Below, piece after piece: positions 11,075 through 19,650 of a stretch of 64,000 nucleotides of DNA. The notes below the pieces were generated by a model. The model was not told where the DNA came from. It saw nothing but the letters and a program-made list of their open reading frames with translations, and did not search any database. Each line of letters starts with the position of its first letter. The first letter of the stretch is position 1. This stretch comes from Macrothele yani (Eukaryota > Arthropoda > Arachnida > Araneae > Macrothelidae), in contig CM077001.1 of the NCBI GenBank assembly GCA_039090855.1, forward strand, positions 120,220,922 to 120,284,921, read 5' to 3'. A program made the position numbers and the translations under genes.

Positions 11075-11335
11075 GAGCAAAATGTTGCATACTCTAAACG
11101 AGTATCTTAAACCTCGATCGGTGTAATTTTGTGATCACACCACCCCAAGCCATGGTTACTCTGACATGCCTGTCAAGAAGCAACAAAAGTAAACCTGTGA
11201 GAAAATTCTGTAAACCAATTCACAGAATTTTTTAACCCAATTCACAGCTACCCTAGCAAAAAATAATAATAATTGGGACTAGGTTTAGAGGTTATTTCTC
11301 ACCTATGAAGAATTTCTGATAAAAAAAAAAAAAAA

Positions 11336-11351
11336 GGCTCTTTTAAGGGCC
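11336..11351 (+). other. Histone-type stem-loop motif 7 (3' UTR copy 2)
   Basis: GGCTCTTTTAAGGGCC after 15 A. Equivalent of motif 4. Confidence 0.7.
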
Positions 11352-11430
11352 TTACTCTGATTTGCAAATTTACTTCACACATGTGAATTAATCTCGTTAA
11401 ATAAAAAAAAAAAAAAACAAAGAAGGGGTG

Positions 11431-11446
11431 GGCTCCTCTAAGAGCC
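11431..11446 (+). other. Histone-type stem-loop motif 8 (3' UTR copy 2)
   Basis: GGCTCCTCTAAGAGCC. Equivalent of motif 5. Confidence 0.55.
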
Positions 11447-11529
11447 GTACTCTGTTTTGAAAACATACTTCACCCATGTGAAGAAACCTAGTTAAATTAA
11501 AAATGAGAAAAAAAAAAAAAAAAAAAAAG

Positions 11530-11545
11530 GGCTCTTTTAAGGGCC
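11530..11545 (+). other. Histone-type stem-loop motif 9 (3' UTR copy 2)
   Basis: GGCTCTTTTAAGGGCC after a run of about 22 A and one G. Equivalent of motif 6. Confidence 0.7.
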
Positions 11546-11695
11546 GAGCAAAATGTTGCATAAAAGATTTATCCTTTTTGTACTAAATATCTCTGCCCCT
11601 AAAAAAAAAAAACAAGGTATTGTTGGTCTTGCCTTTTATTTTAAAATTTGTTGCTGTTTTTCTCTGATTAAAAAAAAAAAAAAAAAAAAAAAAAA

Positions 11696-11711
11696 GGCTC
11701 TTTTAAGGGCC
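11696..11711 (+). other. Histone-type stem-loop motif 10 (3' UTR copy 2)
   Basis: GGCTCTTTTAAGGGCC after about 26 A. Full consensus fit. This position is absent from copy 1. Confidence 0.7.
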
Positions 11712-11976
11712 GACAAAATGTTGCATACTCTAAACGAGTATCTTAAACCTCGATCGGTGTAATTTTGTGATCACACCACCCCAAGCTATGGTTACTCTGA
11801 CATGCCTGTCAAGAAGCAACAAAAGTAAACCTGTGAGAAAAATTCTGTAAACCAATTCACAGAATTTTTTAACCCAATTCACAGCTACCCTAGCAAAAAA
11901 AATAACAATAATTGGGACTAGGTTTAGAGGTTATTTCTCACCTATGAAGAATTTCTGATAAAAAAAAAAAAAAAAA

Positions 11977-11992
11977 GGCTCTTTTAAGGGCC
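11977..11992 (+). other. Histone-type stem-loop motif 11 (3' UTR copy 3)
   Basis: GGCTCTTTTAAGGGCC after an A-run. Equivalent of motif 4. Confidence 0.7.
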
Positions 11993-12067
11993 TTACTCTG
12001 ATTGCAAATTTACTTCACACATGTGAATTAATCTCGTTAAATAAAAAAAAAAAAAGGGGGGGGGGTG

Positions 12068-12083
12068 GGATCCTCTAAGAGCC
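12068..12083 (+). other. Histone-type stem-loop motif 12, decayed (3' UTR copy 3)
   Basis: GGATCCTCTAAGAGCC. The stem is weakened by two changes relative to the consensus, behind a G-run rather than the purine-mixed stretch of copies 1 and 2. Confidence 0.4.
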
Positions 12084-12166
12084 GTACTCTGTTTTGAAAA
12101 CATACTTCACCCATGTGAAGAAACCTAGTTAAATTAAAATGAGAAAAAAAAAAAAAAAAAAAAAAG

Positions 12167-12182
12167 GGCTTTTTTAAGGGCC
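12167..12182 (+). other. Histone-type stem-loop motif 13 (3' UTR copy 3)
   Basis: GGCTTTTTTAAGGGCC. One departure (position 5 T), but still paired through U-G wobbles. Confidence 0.55.
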
Positions 12183-12312
12183 GAGCAAAATGTTGCATAA
12201 AAGATTTATCTTTTTTGTACTAAATATCTCTGCCCTTAAAAAAAAAAAAAAAAAAAAAACAAGGTATTGTTGGTCTTGCCTTTTATGTTAAAATTTGTTG
12301 TTGTTTTTCCTT

Positions 12313-12343
<31 letters not shown>

Positions 12344-12348
12344 AAAAA

Positions 12349-12364
12349 GGCCCTTTTAAGAGCC
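12349..12364 (+). other. Histone-type stem-loop motif 14 (3' UTR copy 3)
   Basis: GGCCCTTTTAAGAGCC after an A-rich stretch. Full consensus fit, and identical to motif 2 inside ORF1. Confidence 0.65.
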
Positions 12365-12490
12365 GAGCAAAATGTTGCATCTGAAACCTCGATCGGTGTA
12401 ACTTTGTGATCACACCACCTCAGCTATGGTTAATCTGACATGCCTGTCAAGAATCAACAAAAGTAAACCAGTGAAAAAATTCTGTAAACC

Positions 12491-12939
12491 AATGGGGAAA
12501 AATCTTTTCTCTCATTGGCTGGCGAGCAACACTGAGCAAATGGCCAGTTTTGTCTTACCCGGAGTTCAAAGACGATTCTTCTCTGGGAAAGATGTTCTGT
12601 GTGTGATGATTTTTTTTCCAGGTTCCACTCTCCCGTGTCCTTTCCTTCCTTTCCCCCTGTGCTCTTCTGTGGCACAGATGTACCAGGCATTTTTCTGCGG
12701 AGAGAAATAGCACTTGAAATGGCTTGTTGTTACAGGTAAGTATGTAGGGCAGCTTACAACTTCACTTCTTAACGGGTAACCGTCTACTCCCTCTCCTCTA
12801 ATATTTCCATACTTTTCTTTCGTACTATTCTATCAGGGAAATCTGTTCCCAAACATCTAATATTTCTCTTTTTCACCTGACAAAAGGCGCAGAGCGCTGA
12901 GGGTTCGGGTCTCTCAACCTCAGATAGGAATTATCTCTC
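12491..12939 (+). other. Unique 3' tail of the Jockey element, exon-like
   Basis: This GC-richer segment differs in composition from the rest of the element. It contains a polypyrimidine tract ending in CAG (12611-12621) and, 114 bp further, CAG|GTAAGTATG (12733-12742). Together these look like a splice acceptor and donor bounding an exon at 12622-12735. It also holds an inverted CCAAT (CTCATTGGCTGG, about 12512-12523). No coding role is recognisable. Possible explanations are a transduced piece of a host gene or chance splice-like sites. Confidence 0.4.
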
Positions 12940-13139
12940 TTGGAGATGCCCAGACATGCTTGTCGCTGATCATTTATCACGAGCTGTGAGTTTGCTCCAT
13001 TTTTCAACTTGTGCACTATGCTCTATATTTGTATATAGATTTTAGTGGTTTAACGATCTTTGATCGTATTTTATTTGTATTAAGACGTCCTTATTAGTTC
13101 GTCTCCTGATTTCTACCTTGAATAAAGATATTTTGAAAC
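12940..13139 (+). repeat. Right target duplication and resumed 3' UTR of the Tx1-like LINE
   Basis: TTGGAGATGCCC (12940-12951) repeats 5519-5530. After it the sequence ATGCTTGTCGCTGATCATT and TGCACTATGCTCTATATTTG align in phase with the tandem units at 4688-5180. The piece ends TTGAATAAAGATATTTTGAAAC, the probable LINE 3' terminus with polyadenylation hexamer. Confidence 0.7.
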
Positions 13140-14285
13140 CTGAAACCACCTTTGGCCTTAATGTATGCACTGACCCTTCGAGGCATGCTTTTGACAAGTT
13201 TAGGAACACAATGATAGATATGCGCTTCCATTCAGTACATAATGCTGCCGCGAACTGTCTTTGGTTCCAAACTTTTTATGCGGCGCTCTAATTCATCCCA
13301 TAGGTACTCTATGGGATAATGATAACAGCTCTGTGCTGGCCAGTCCACACACGATACGGAATTATCGTGAAACCACGCCGTAAAAGTCCTTGCTTTATGG
13401 CTCGGTGCATTATCCTGGTAGTACCAACAAAGCTCGGTTCCATAATATTGCCACAGAGTTGGTAGGGCATAATTATCCAGAATATCGAGGTAGACGTGCT
13501 GGTTAACAGGTTTGTCCACGATAACCAATGGGCAGGGACCATACCACGAAAAACACCCCCACACGAGTACACTGCCAGCTCCAAACTTGCCCGTAGGAAC
13601 AGTACACTGTGGTAAATAGCGTTCCCCGGCTGCCGCCATACACACGCGCTGCCATCAGACTGATGGATCGTGTATCTGGATTCATCAGTCCATAGGACCC
13701 GTTTCCATTGATCTACGGTCCACGATAAATGTTCTTTACACCATGCTAAACGACGAGTAGCATTCCGAGTGGAGATTACTTATGAGCAGCCGCACGACCA
13801 CGGGAACCCATGGAATGAAGTTCTCTGTGAATAGTACGTGTACATACCGAGGTTCTGGCATTTTTACTCACCTGTACACTGAGGTCTTGTGCAGTACTCC
13901 GTTGATTAGCTGTAACGACTCTCCTTAGGCTTCGACGTCCTCTATTACTGATTTTCTTTGGTCTGCCGGTACGTTTTGCTGCTTCAGGCACGCCATGTGT
14001 CTTCCACTTATTCAGTACATCCAAAACAGTTGACTTGAGTATGTTTAAACGCCTCTCGGTTTCTCTTATGGACAACCCACTAATATAACACCCAAAAATA
14101 TTTCCTTTCTCAAAGTCAGTTCTCTCCCGCCGCGACATTTTCACTCAACCTCACAGTGCGATATGATCGCAGTAAGCTGCAGGCTTGTTTTTTACCGTTT
14201 GCAGCTGTACCGCGCATCTTAACGTCGCAGTGGATCCGTTCATTTGCTTTTGAAGGGGTGTCCGGTGACTTTTGTCAATATAGTG
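13140..14285 (-). mobile_element. Tc1-like DNA transposon (DD34E), left terminus missing
   Basis: The right inverted terminus, read on the minus strand, is CACTATATTGACAAAAG at 14269-14285, followed by the TA target dinucleotide within a (TA)n tract. The opposite end stops inside the transposase 3' flank at ACCACCTTTGGCC and adjoins the LINE tail, so the left repeat is absent. It encodes a frameshifted transposase. Confidence 0.8.
13232..14144 (-). pseudogene. Tc1-family transposase, frameshifted
   Basis: The N-terminal 122 residues (14144-13776) are a paired-type helix-turn-helix region: GCYISGLSIRETERRLN, then GRPKK before the second HTH. The middle, [13 protein letters not shown] (about 13730-13690; first catalytic Asp), is in a second frame. 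The C-terminal 137 codons (13645-13232) carry [24 protein letters not shown] (second Asp) and [13 protein letters not shown] (Glu). I count 34 residues between the second Asp and the Glu, i.e. DD34E. CYHYPIE replaces the usual PDLNPIE. At least two frameshifts make it inactive. Confidence 0.85.
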
Positions 14286-14297
14286 TATATATATATT

Positions 14298-15345
14298 GAT
14301 TCCGTGAAATCATCAGCAGTTACAATGGCTTTGAAATCCTGCGGTATTGAAGATGCTTATATTAGTATTATTAATAACATCTATGAAAATGTAACTGCAA
14401 AAGTGCAGTTATTTGAGGACACAGCATAAAAAAATTGGAAATGGAGTAAAATAAGGTGACACCATATCTCCCAAACTCTTTAAAGCCACATTGCAAAATC
14501 GTTTTTAATCACTGAACTGGGAAAACAAAGGGATAAAGATTAATGAAGGTTGTATAACTCACCTTCGTTTTGCTGACGACATAGTCATTTTTGCAACTGC
14601 CCCTTCAGAGCTACAGTGTATGATCCAGGAACTTGCTGACAAGATTAAAGAAATGGGATTAAAAATGAACTTTCAGACGATAAAACTCGTGTACAATAGT
14701 TTTACAAGAAATGAAGACTTATCAATTGATGAAAGAAAGCTGTAGATCACCGATTCCTACATTTACTTTAGGCAACAGATACCAAGCGAGGGTCACACTG
14801 ATGAAGAAATTAATCGGCGTATAAAATTTGGTTGGGGAGCTTTTGGAACAAACAGTACAGTTTTTAAGAGCAATATGCCATTATGTCTTAAAATAAAAGT
14901 GTTTAATCAATGCATCCTTCCAGTGCTGACATACGGAGTGGAGACGTGGACCTTAACTACAAAAGACATACAAAGATTGCAGACAACTGAAAGCAACATG
15001 GAGAGATGCATGCTTATTGTAACCAAGGATAGATAAGAAGAGGAACTCATGGATAAGGAAAATGGCAAGAGTGGAAGACATCGTAATCAGAGTAAAATCC
15101 CTGAAATGGCAATGGGCTGGACATGCTTCCAGAACAACGGACTTCCGATGGACAATCGACAGTCTAGACTGGAATCCAAGGGATAGTAAAGAACCAAGAA
15201 GAATACCATATGGAGATGGGTGGATGAAATTCGAAAGCATGCTGGAGTGACATGGAGTAGACTGGCACAAGGTGGAGCGTTGTGGAAGAAATTTGGGGTG
15301 GCTTTTATCCAGCAGTGGATCGATAATGCTTGATAATGGTGTGCG
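14298..15345 (+). mobile_element. RTE-clade LINE, 5'-truncated, old copy
   Basis: It aligns with the better preserved RTE copies at 21306, 31330 and 63210 from the codon SVKPSAV onward: CGIEDAYISIINNIYENV, a FADDIVIFAT equivalent near 14570-14600, LTYGVETWT near 14930, and a final QQWIDNA. Many frameshifts and stops show that it is the most decayed of the long copies. The 3' end (GATAATGCTTGATAATGG) lacks the (GAT)n tail seen in younger copies. Confidence 0.85.
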
Positions 15346-16742
15346 TAACTCAAAAACGTTATCTCCTGGACTCCCATCCCCTTGTCAGTAATTTGGTTGC
15401 TCCCCTCTGGTTATATAAGCACTGTCCCGTCCTTTATTCGGGACCATTGCTTTCACGGAAGCGACAAAGCCATCGAACAAACACACCACTCATACTATAG
15501 GATTCGATCCCAGGCCTCACCTCGGGCGAATGGTCAGAAGCAACAAATTTCAGACCACTGTGTTGTTGGCTAGCTTTGTACAACTCGAGAGTGTTACGAT
15601 AGATGTAGGATTAGACCTGAAAGTAGTCAATAAATTCTGAATGTTTTCAAGAATGATTTCCTGCTCTGAGTGAAAGTCGTTGCGATAGTGGCATTTTATA
15701 TTAAACAGATAGTTTACTATGTTTTATTTATTTATTTTACCTTCGTATATGTGCAATGATCAGTATATGCAGCCACACCCCCTCAAATAATTCATCCAGA
15801 CGAAGGTTTCCGCATAAATAATTCTGTTTGGAAATAAGTAAGGACTCATACTGAAAATTCATTTGATGAAATGCCGCATTGGTTTGCATTTACTTTGTGA
15901 TCGTATCCCAGCTGTCAGTAAGTATTCCACCTCTATTCACCGGATGTGACAATATTATTGAAATTAGTATTCTACACGGCAAATGAAAAGGAAAGAAATA
16001 CTTATGTGCCTTACCTTTAATTATTCCTTTGACAGGTTGTAAGACTTCCTTTTTGCAAGATCGCAAATACGGAGCGAGTAGTTCATATACCGGAGCCTGT
16101 GCACCTGCCATCTTGTTTGTTTCCGCGGAGCTCTGTCACATGTTTACCTGATAGCCGATAGGTGGCGCCTGTCAGCAGAGCCTCTGTTCGCCAAGTGATG
16201 AAAGCCGGTTTTTGCGTCATTGTTTTTGATAGGAGGTGTGCTTTATCTTATCATCTTCAGCACTTTTTTATTCATTTATTTATTTATTGCTTCCCAAAGA
16301 GCAAGAGAAGAACTGAAAGGGGAAAGTAATCTCAATACAATGAATCGCAGACCATATTGAATTCTTACTCTGATAAAATAAATGGTAATAACGAATAATA
16401 TCGTCTTTTATTTCTTTTTAATCACTGCTGCAATTTATTTCGCATGCGTCGTGTCAGCTACACAAAAAAGCAAATCCTTTACTTCACTGTGATTTTCGAT
16501 GTTGAATAAAATCTCCTCACCGTTTCTTGAAAGGCTAGAAAATTTTTAATTCATATGCTGTGAACAAAAATCCAGAAATTCAGAATTTTACGGTTTCTGC
16601 TGTAAGCATAGATTATAAAATTTCAATATTTTTCACATTACTAAGTCAGTGAAAAATGACAAAGTCTGAAAAAATATATAGTCTTTTCGTTACCACGGAA
16701 AAGACCACTTGTCAATAGAAAGAAAAACAGAGCAGCAATAGT
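15346..16742. other. Unassigned sequence, no gene seen
   Basis: No ORF with recognisable homology. A TTATATAAGC TATA-like box at about 15410-15419 is followed by GC-richer sequence to about 15600, which could be a promoter or LTR remnant. The rest is AT-rich. Single TTTATTTATTTATT tracts occur near 15723 and 16269. Confidence 0.3.
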
Positions 16743-17003
16743 CAGTGGCGCCCATATAGTACTTTTAGGGGTAGGGGGGGGGGATACGAAAATTCCTTAC
16801 CTCCTTCAAGGATGTCAAACATTTTAGTAAATGTACAAGATACTAAAATACAGCAAAAATAATTGATACAATCAATCATTAATATCTTATTATTTTTAAA
16901 AATGCTTTAAAAAAAGGTTTCGTCTGTTTTAGTGTTTTAAATTTATCAAAAATTTGAACGACTAGGGAAGGGCTCCAGCCTCCCAGCCCCTGGGCGCCAT
17001 TGA
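16743..17003. mobile_element. Possible hAT-type MITE with short terminal inverted repeats
   Basis: CAGTGGCGCCCA at 16744 and TGGGCGCCATTG at about 16991 form a 12-bp inverted pair with one mismatch, G-rich just inside on both sides. No convincing 8-bp target duplication is seen, so this stays tentative. Confidence 0.35.
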
Positions 17004-17143
17004 CTTAACTTCAATTTATATAGAGACAGGAAGCCGGATGTTACGCGGTAAGTTACACTGAGGAATCGGATATAACGCGGGTCCGATCGGGTTCCCCAAT
17101 CGTGTTTGCGTTCCTACAGACATCATAATGAATAAATTGTGTC

Positions 17144-17177
17144 TCCGTGGCGTATCTTGGGCCCCTGGGCTAACTCA

Positions 17178-17209
<32 letters not shown>

Positions 17210-17830
17210 GTTTTTTAAAAAATTGCGGTTTAATTTTTAATTGTTAAGTAATAGAAGTAACTTTTTATCTAAATTTTAGTTACATGCTATTGCTAACATG
17301 ATACCAAATAACTATGAGGATTAGGATTTGAACACTTGTTTGTACATGAAATCCATTCTTCTTCTGAATACTTTATTTGTACATGAGCTCCATTCTTCTT
17401 TCGTTTTGTGTGAACTTGAGTGTTACGTTTTCATAAAAAGTTTCTTCCGAGTACTTTTTATATTTAAAAAGAATTTTTTTTCTCTATTGACAAAACTGCC
17501 AAGTTTTTCGAATGTGCATGTCCTTGCGTAACTCTAAGATATCTCTTGATTATTTTTAATGCAGAAAAACTTCTTTCGGCAGTTGCAGTTGTTGATGGAA
17601 AGTTTAATATTATGTCTGCTAATTTGTTCACCTCACTAAACACTATGTTCAATTTATTCAACTTTATGTAACAAGTAATGCCTCTTACTGATTTGTTTTT
17701 GTATTCATCAAAGGAATAAAACACATTCAGTCCATTTTTTAGTCGAGCTGTATCAAAATTTGAAGCATAGTTTTCCTTTAAGTTCTGACAGTAGACGTTC
17801 AGGGAAGCTTTCAAAAAATTTATCAAATTT
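17144..17830 (-). mobile_element. hAT element remnant, 3' part
   Basis: CCGTGGCGTATCTTGGGCCC at 17147, followed by a C-run, resembles hAT termini. The transposase C-terminus lies just inside it on the minus strand. No 5' half is recognised to the right. Confidence 0.6.
17464..17826 (-). pseudogene. hAT transposase C-terminal dimerisation region
   Basis: 120 codons. Residues about 70-115 read LADIILNFPSTTATAERSFS ALKIIKRYLR and then NLAVLSIEKK. This is the hAT dimerisation block: a TTATAERSFSALK core followed by (L)xxLxILSIE, as in ZMYM1-like domesticated and arthropod hAT proteins. The upstream catalytic core is absent. ORF ends six residues after SIEKK, close to the usual family end. Confidence 0.8.
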
Positions 17831-18307
17831 TTAAAAAATTTAAAATATAGCTTTCAAACAATTTTTAATTCATTGACACTTCACGCAAGCTGGAACAACT
17901 CTCGCGAAACACGTGCTCTTATGGGCGGGAGCATGCGAGTGACTGTGGTAGTCTAAGTCTTCTCTTTTCTGAGCGAACCGTTGCCCAAAGCAATGGCCCA
18001 TTCCCCTCCACCCGCTCATTCATGTTGTCATGGAAACGCTAGCAGGCGATCGTATGGAAGATCTTCGAATCAGAACAACGAAGATTCTGGAAGAGCTGGT
18101 TGCGTTACGCCGTTGGTTTTCTCTTGCCAGACTGAGTTCAAATTTTAAATTGTGGAATCATTTGGAGTTAGGGGTTGGCCAGGACTCACCACGATGGCAA
18201 AACGGGTTGGTGAGTGCGGGATAGCATTTCACTCAAATCCCAGTCATACCGCTATTGACGGCCGTCAGAGCATTTTTATATTTGTCAAGGAGAGGCTGTG
18301 ATATGTT
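17831..18307. other. Unassigned sequence, no gene seen
   Basis: No recognisable protein or repeat. The stretch 18020-18240 is GC-richer than its surroundings and has a short open frame without known motifs. Confidence 0.3.
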
Positions 18308-18314
18308 TGCGCAT

Positions 18315-18339
18315 CACACACGCACGCACGCACACACAT

Positions 18340-18395
<56 letters not shown>
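18315..18395. repeat. (CA)n-(TG)n dinucleotide microsatellite
   Basis: Alternating CA/CG repeats switch to about 27 TG repeats around 18340. The two halves are mutually complementary and Z-DNA-prone. Confidence 0.95.
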
Positions 18396-18398
<3 letters not shown>

Positions 18399-18622
18399 GA
18401 ACTCGTGGCGTCTAGGGAACTTCAATTTTTCACTACGGCTACAATCAGCCATCATATTCTTAACACTTTATTCGAATACACAACACAAGTAGCAGAAGAC
18501 AATAATTAACAACTTAAACTTCTCGTCGTCTCTTCTCTGCAACTAGTGCGTAGATGTGTAGAGGTACTGTGCCGTCGTCGGTGAGGCAGAATTGTCATTA
18601 CTGAATAAGCGGAAATCCTACA
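18393..18622 (-). repeat. LTR copy (3' LTR in minus orientation), with internal deletion
   Basis: Matches 19310-19613. Lacks the CATATTCATTCTGCACAACG... segment. Confidence 0.65.
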
Positions 18623-19279
18623 GACGCGGCCATCCTGAAAGTCACTTCCTCCAGGGACATGTCGGATGAGCAATTAACTAGGCCCACAAATCATGAAACA
18701 CATTACACAGCACAAAATTACAAAATGAATAACATCAAACAAGTTATTAAACACTTTGTCATTCGTTAAAGTCAAAATCCACAAATTAATTTTCACTTCG
18801 ACTAATATGAAATCTCCTTCATTGTCCAATTAAAACGTATCCGCAAGAAAATTTCAATAAAAAATAAAGAAATCGAAAGTTATTTTCACCATTGTTAGTA
18901 AAAAAAACTTACGGTCTTGAACGAAGATCGAAAATATCCACGCACAGCACTAGCGCTCCGGAGAAGATTGCCCACCAAAACTTGCTCGAATCTCCCGGGA
19001 AAACCTGCCCCACTGAAATATTAATTATATTTGCACTCGAGCAGGACGCTCGCTATAGCCGTCGAGCCTGGGTGACTCCTCGGAAAACAGGAACGAATTT
19101 ACCCGTGATAGGGTGACACTCAGCAACACTGTCGAGCCAGGATGACTATCAAAAAACAGGAACAAATCCGTACGTGCCAGGACGACACACAACAACATGG
19201 CCGACTTTGAACTCCGTATACGTGTCAGGGCGATACAGAACAACATGGCCGGCTTAGAACTTTTCCTTTCTCCATGTAA

Positions 19280-19301
19280 TCAAATCCGGGACGAGTCTCC
19301 A
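19280..19301 (-). promoter_or_regulatory. Putative tRNA primer-binding site
   Basis: The minus strand begins TGG and continues as the complement of a canonical tRNA T-arm plus acceptor with discriminator U. The donor isotype cannot be named from here. Confidence 0.55.
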
Positions 19302-19309
19302 CTTTTTCT

Positions 19310-19613
19310 TGTAGAACTCGTGACGTCTAGGAGAATTCCATCTTGCACTACGACCACAATCAGCCATCATATTCTTAACACTTTATTCGAACACACAACA
19401 CAAGTAACACAAGACAATAATTCACAACTTAAACATATTCATTCTGCACAACGAACAACAACCATCTCCCCTCTTCATTTCCTCTCTTCTGCTCTGGGCG
19501 TCGTCTCTTCTCTGCAACTAGTGCGTAGATGTGTATAGGTACTGTGCCACCATCTGTGAGGCAATATTGTCATTATAAGTAGTTCGTCTATCTGAAAGAG
19601 CGAAAATCCTACA
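19310..19613 (-). repeat. LTR copy (5' LTR in minus orientation), complete
   Basis: Direct repeat of 18393-18622, followed by a (TA)n tract at 19613-19633. Confidence 0.65.
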
Positions 19614-19650
19614 TATATATATATATATATATATTCTATAAAGATACCTA

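Larger units (their letters stand above)
10766..12490 (+). repeat. Three tandem copies of ORF2 3' end plus 3' UTR
   Basis: Copies begin at about 10766, 11234 and 11871, each with ACCCAATTCACAGCTACCC followed by the last ORF2 codons, hairpins, CACATGTGAATTAATC and, at the end, AAACCTCGATCGGTGTAA...ACATGCCTGTCAAGAA. Copies 2 and 3 are about 620-640 bp. Copy 1 is about 470 bp because it lacks the TAAAAGATTTATC...segment. Junctions share CAATTCACAG, consistent with a template jump during reverse transcription or with unequal exchange. Confidence 0.85.
5531..12939 (+). mobile_element. Jockey-clade non-LTR retrotransposon, apparently full length
   Basis: Bounded by a 12-bp direct repeat (5519-5530, 12940-12951), giving a 7.4-kb element that starts CTCAGTTGCCC and ends TTATCTCTC without a poly(A) tail. 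Order: 5' UTR, repeat-rich ORF1, an A-run/hairpin tandem block, ORF2 with APE endonuclease and RT, then a 3' UTR duplicated into three tandem copies (10766-12490), and a unique tail (12491-12939). The element is A-rich on the sense strand. Frames break near long A-runs, so it is not autonomous as it stands. The intact 5' end and exact target duplication mark it as a complete insertion, younger than the surrounding Tx1 LINE. Confidence 0.85.
1..13139 (+). mobile_element. Tx1/L1-clade non-LTR retrotransposon, 5' end outside window, interrupted by Jockey element
   Basis: Seen: an ORF1 remnant, then an APE-type endonuclease in broken frames, an RT with YADD, and a C-terminal CCHC finger, all on the plus strand, followed by a long AT-rich 3' UTR of diverged tandem units. 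The RT motifs and the Cx2Cx7Hx4C finger fit the Tx1/L1 group. The 3' UTR stops at 5530 and resumes at 12940 after the Jockey insertion. It ends near 13139 with an AATAAA hexamer at about 13121. The right end abuts a Tc1 element that lacks its left terminus, so this LINE probably inserted into that Tc1. The other Tc1 half should then lie left of the window (inference). Confidence 0.8.
18393..19613 (-). mobile_element. Small LTR retroelement without coding capacity (TRIM-like)
   Basis: Two direct repeats, 18393-18622 and 19310-19613, begin TGTA..GAACTCGTG and end ATCCTACA on the plus strand, i.e. TG...CA borders. The left copy lacks about 60-70 bp in the middle. Read on the minus strand each contains AATAAAGTG. 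Next to the right copy, 19280-19301 reads on the minus strand TGGAGACTCGTCCCGGATTTGA. This is exactly complementary to a tRNA 3' end (T-loop TTCAAAT, T-stem, acceptor, CCA), a good primer-binding site 8 nt from the LTR. The 690-bp interior has no gag or pol and contains a 65-70-bp tandem repeat (19061-19250). Confidence 0.65.

Noticed and set aside
18255..18509. Protein with a long Cys-Val repeat
   Set aside because: It is translation of the (TG)n microsatellite.
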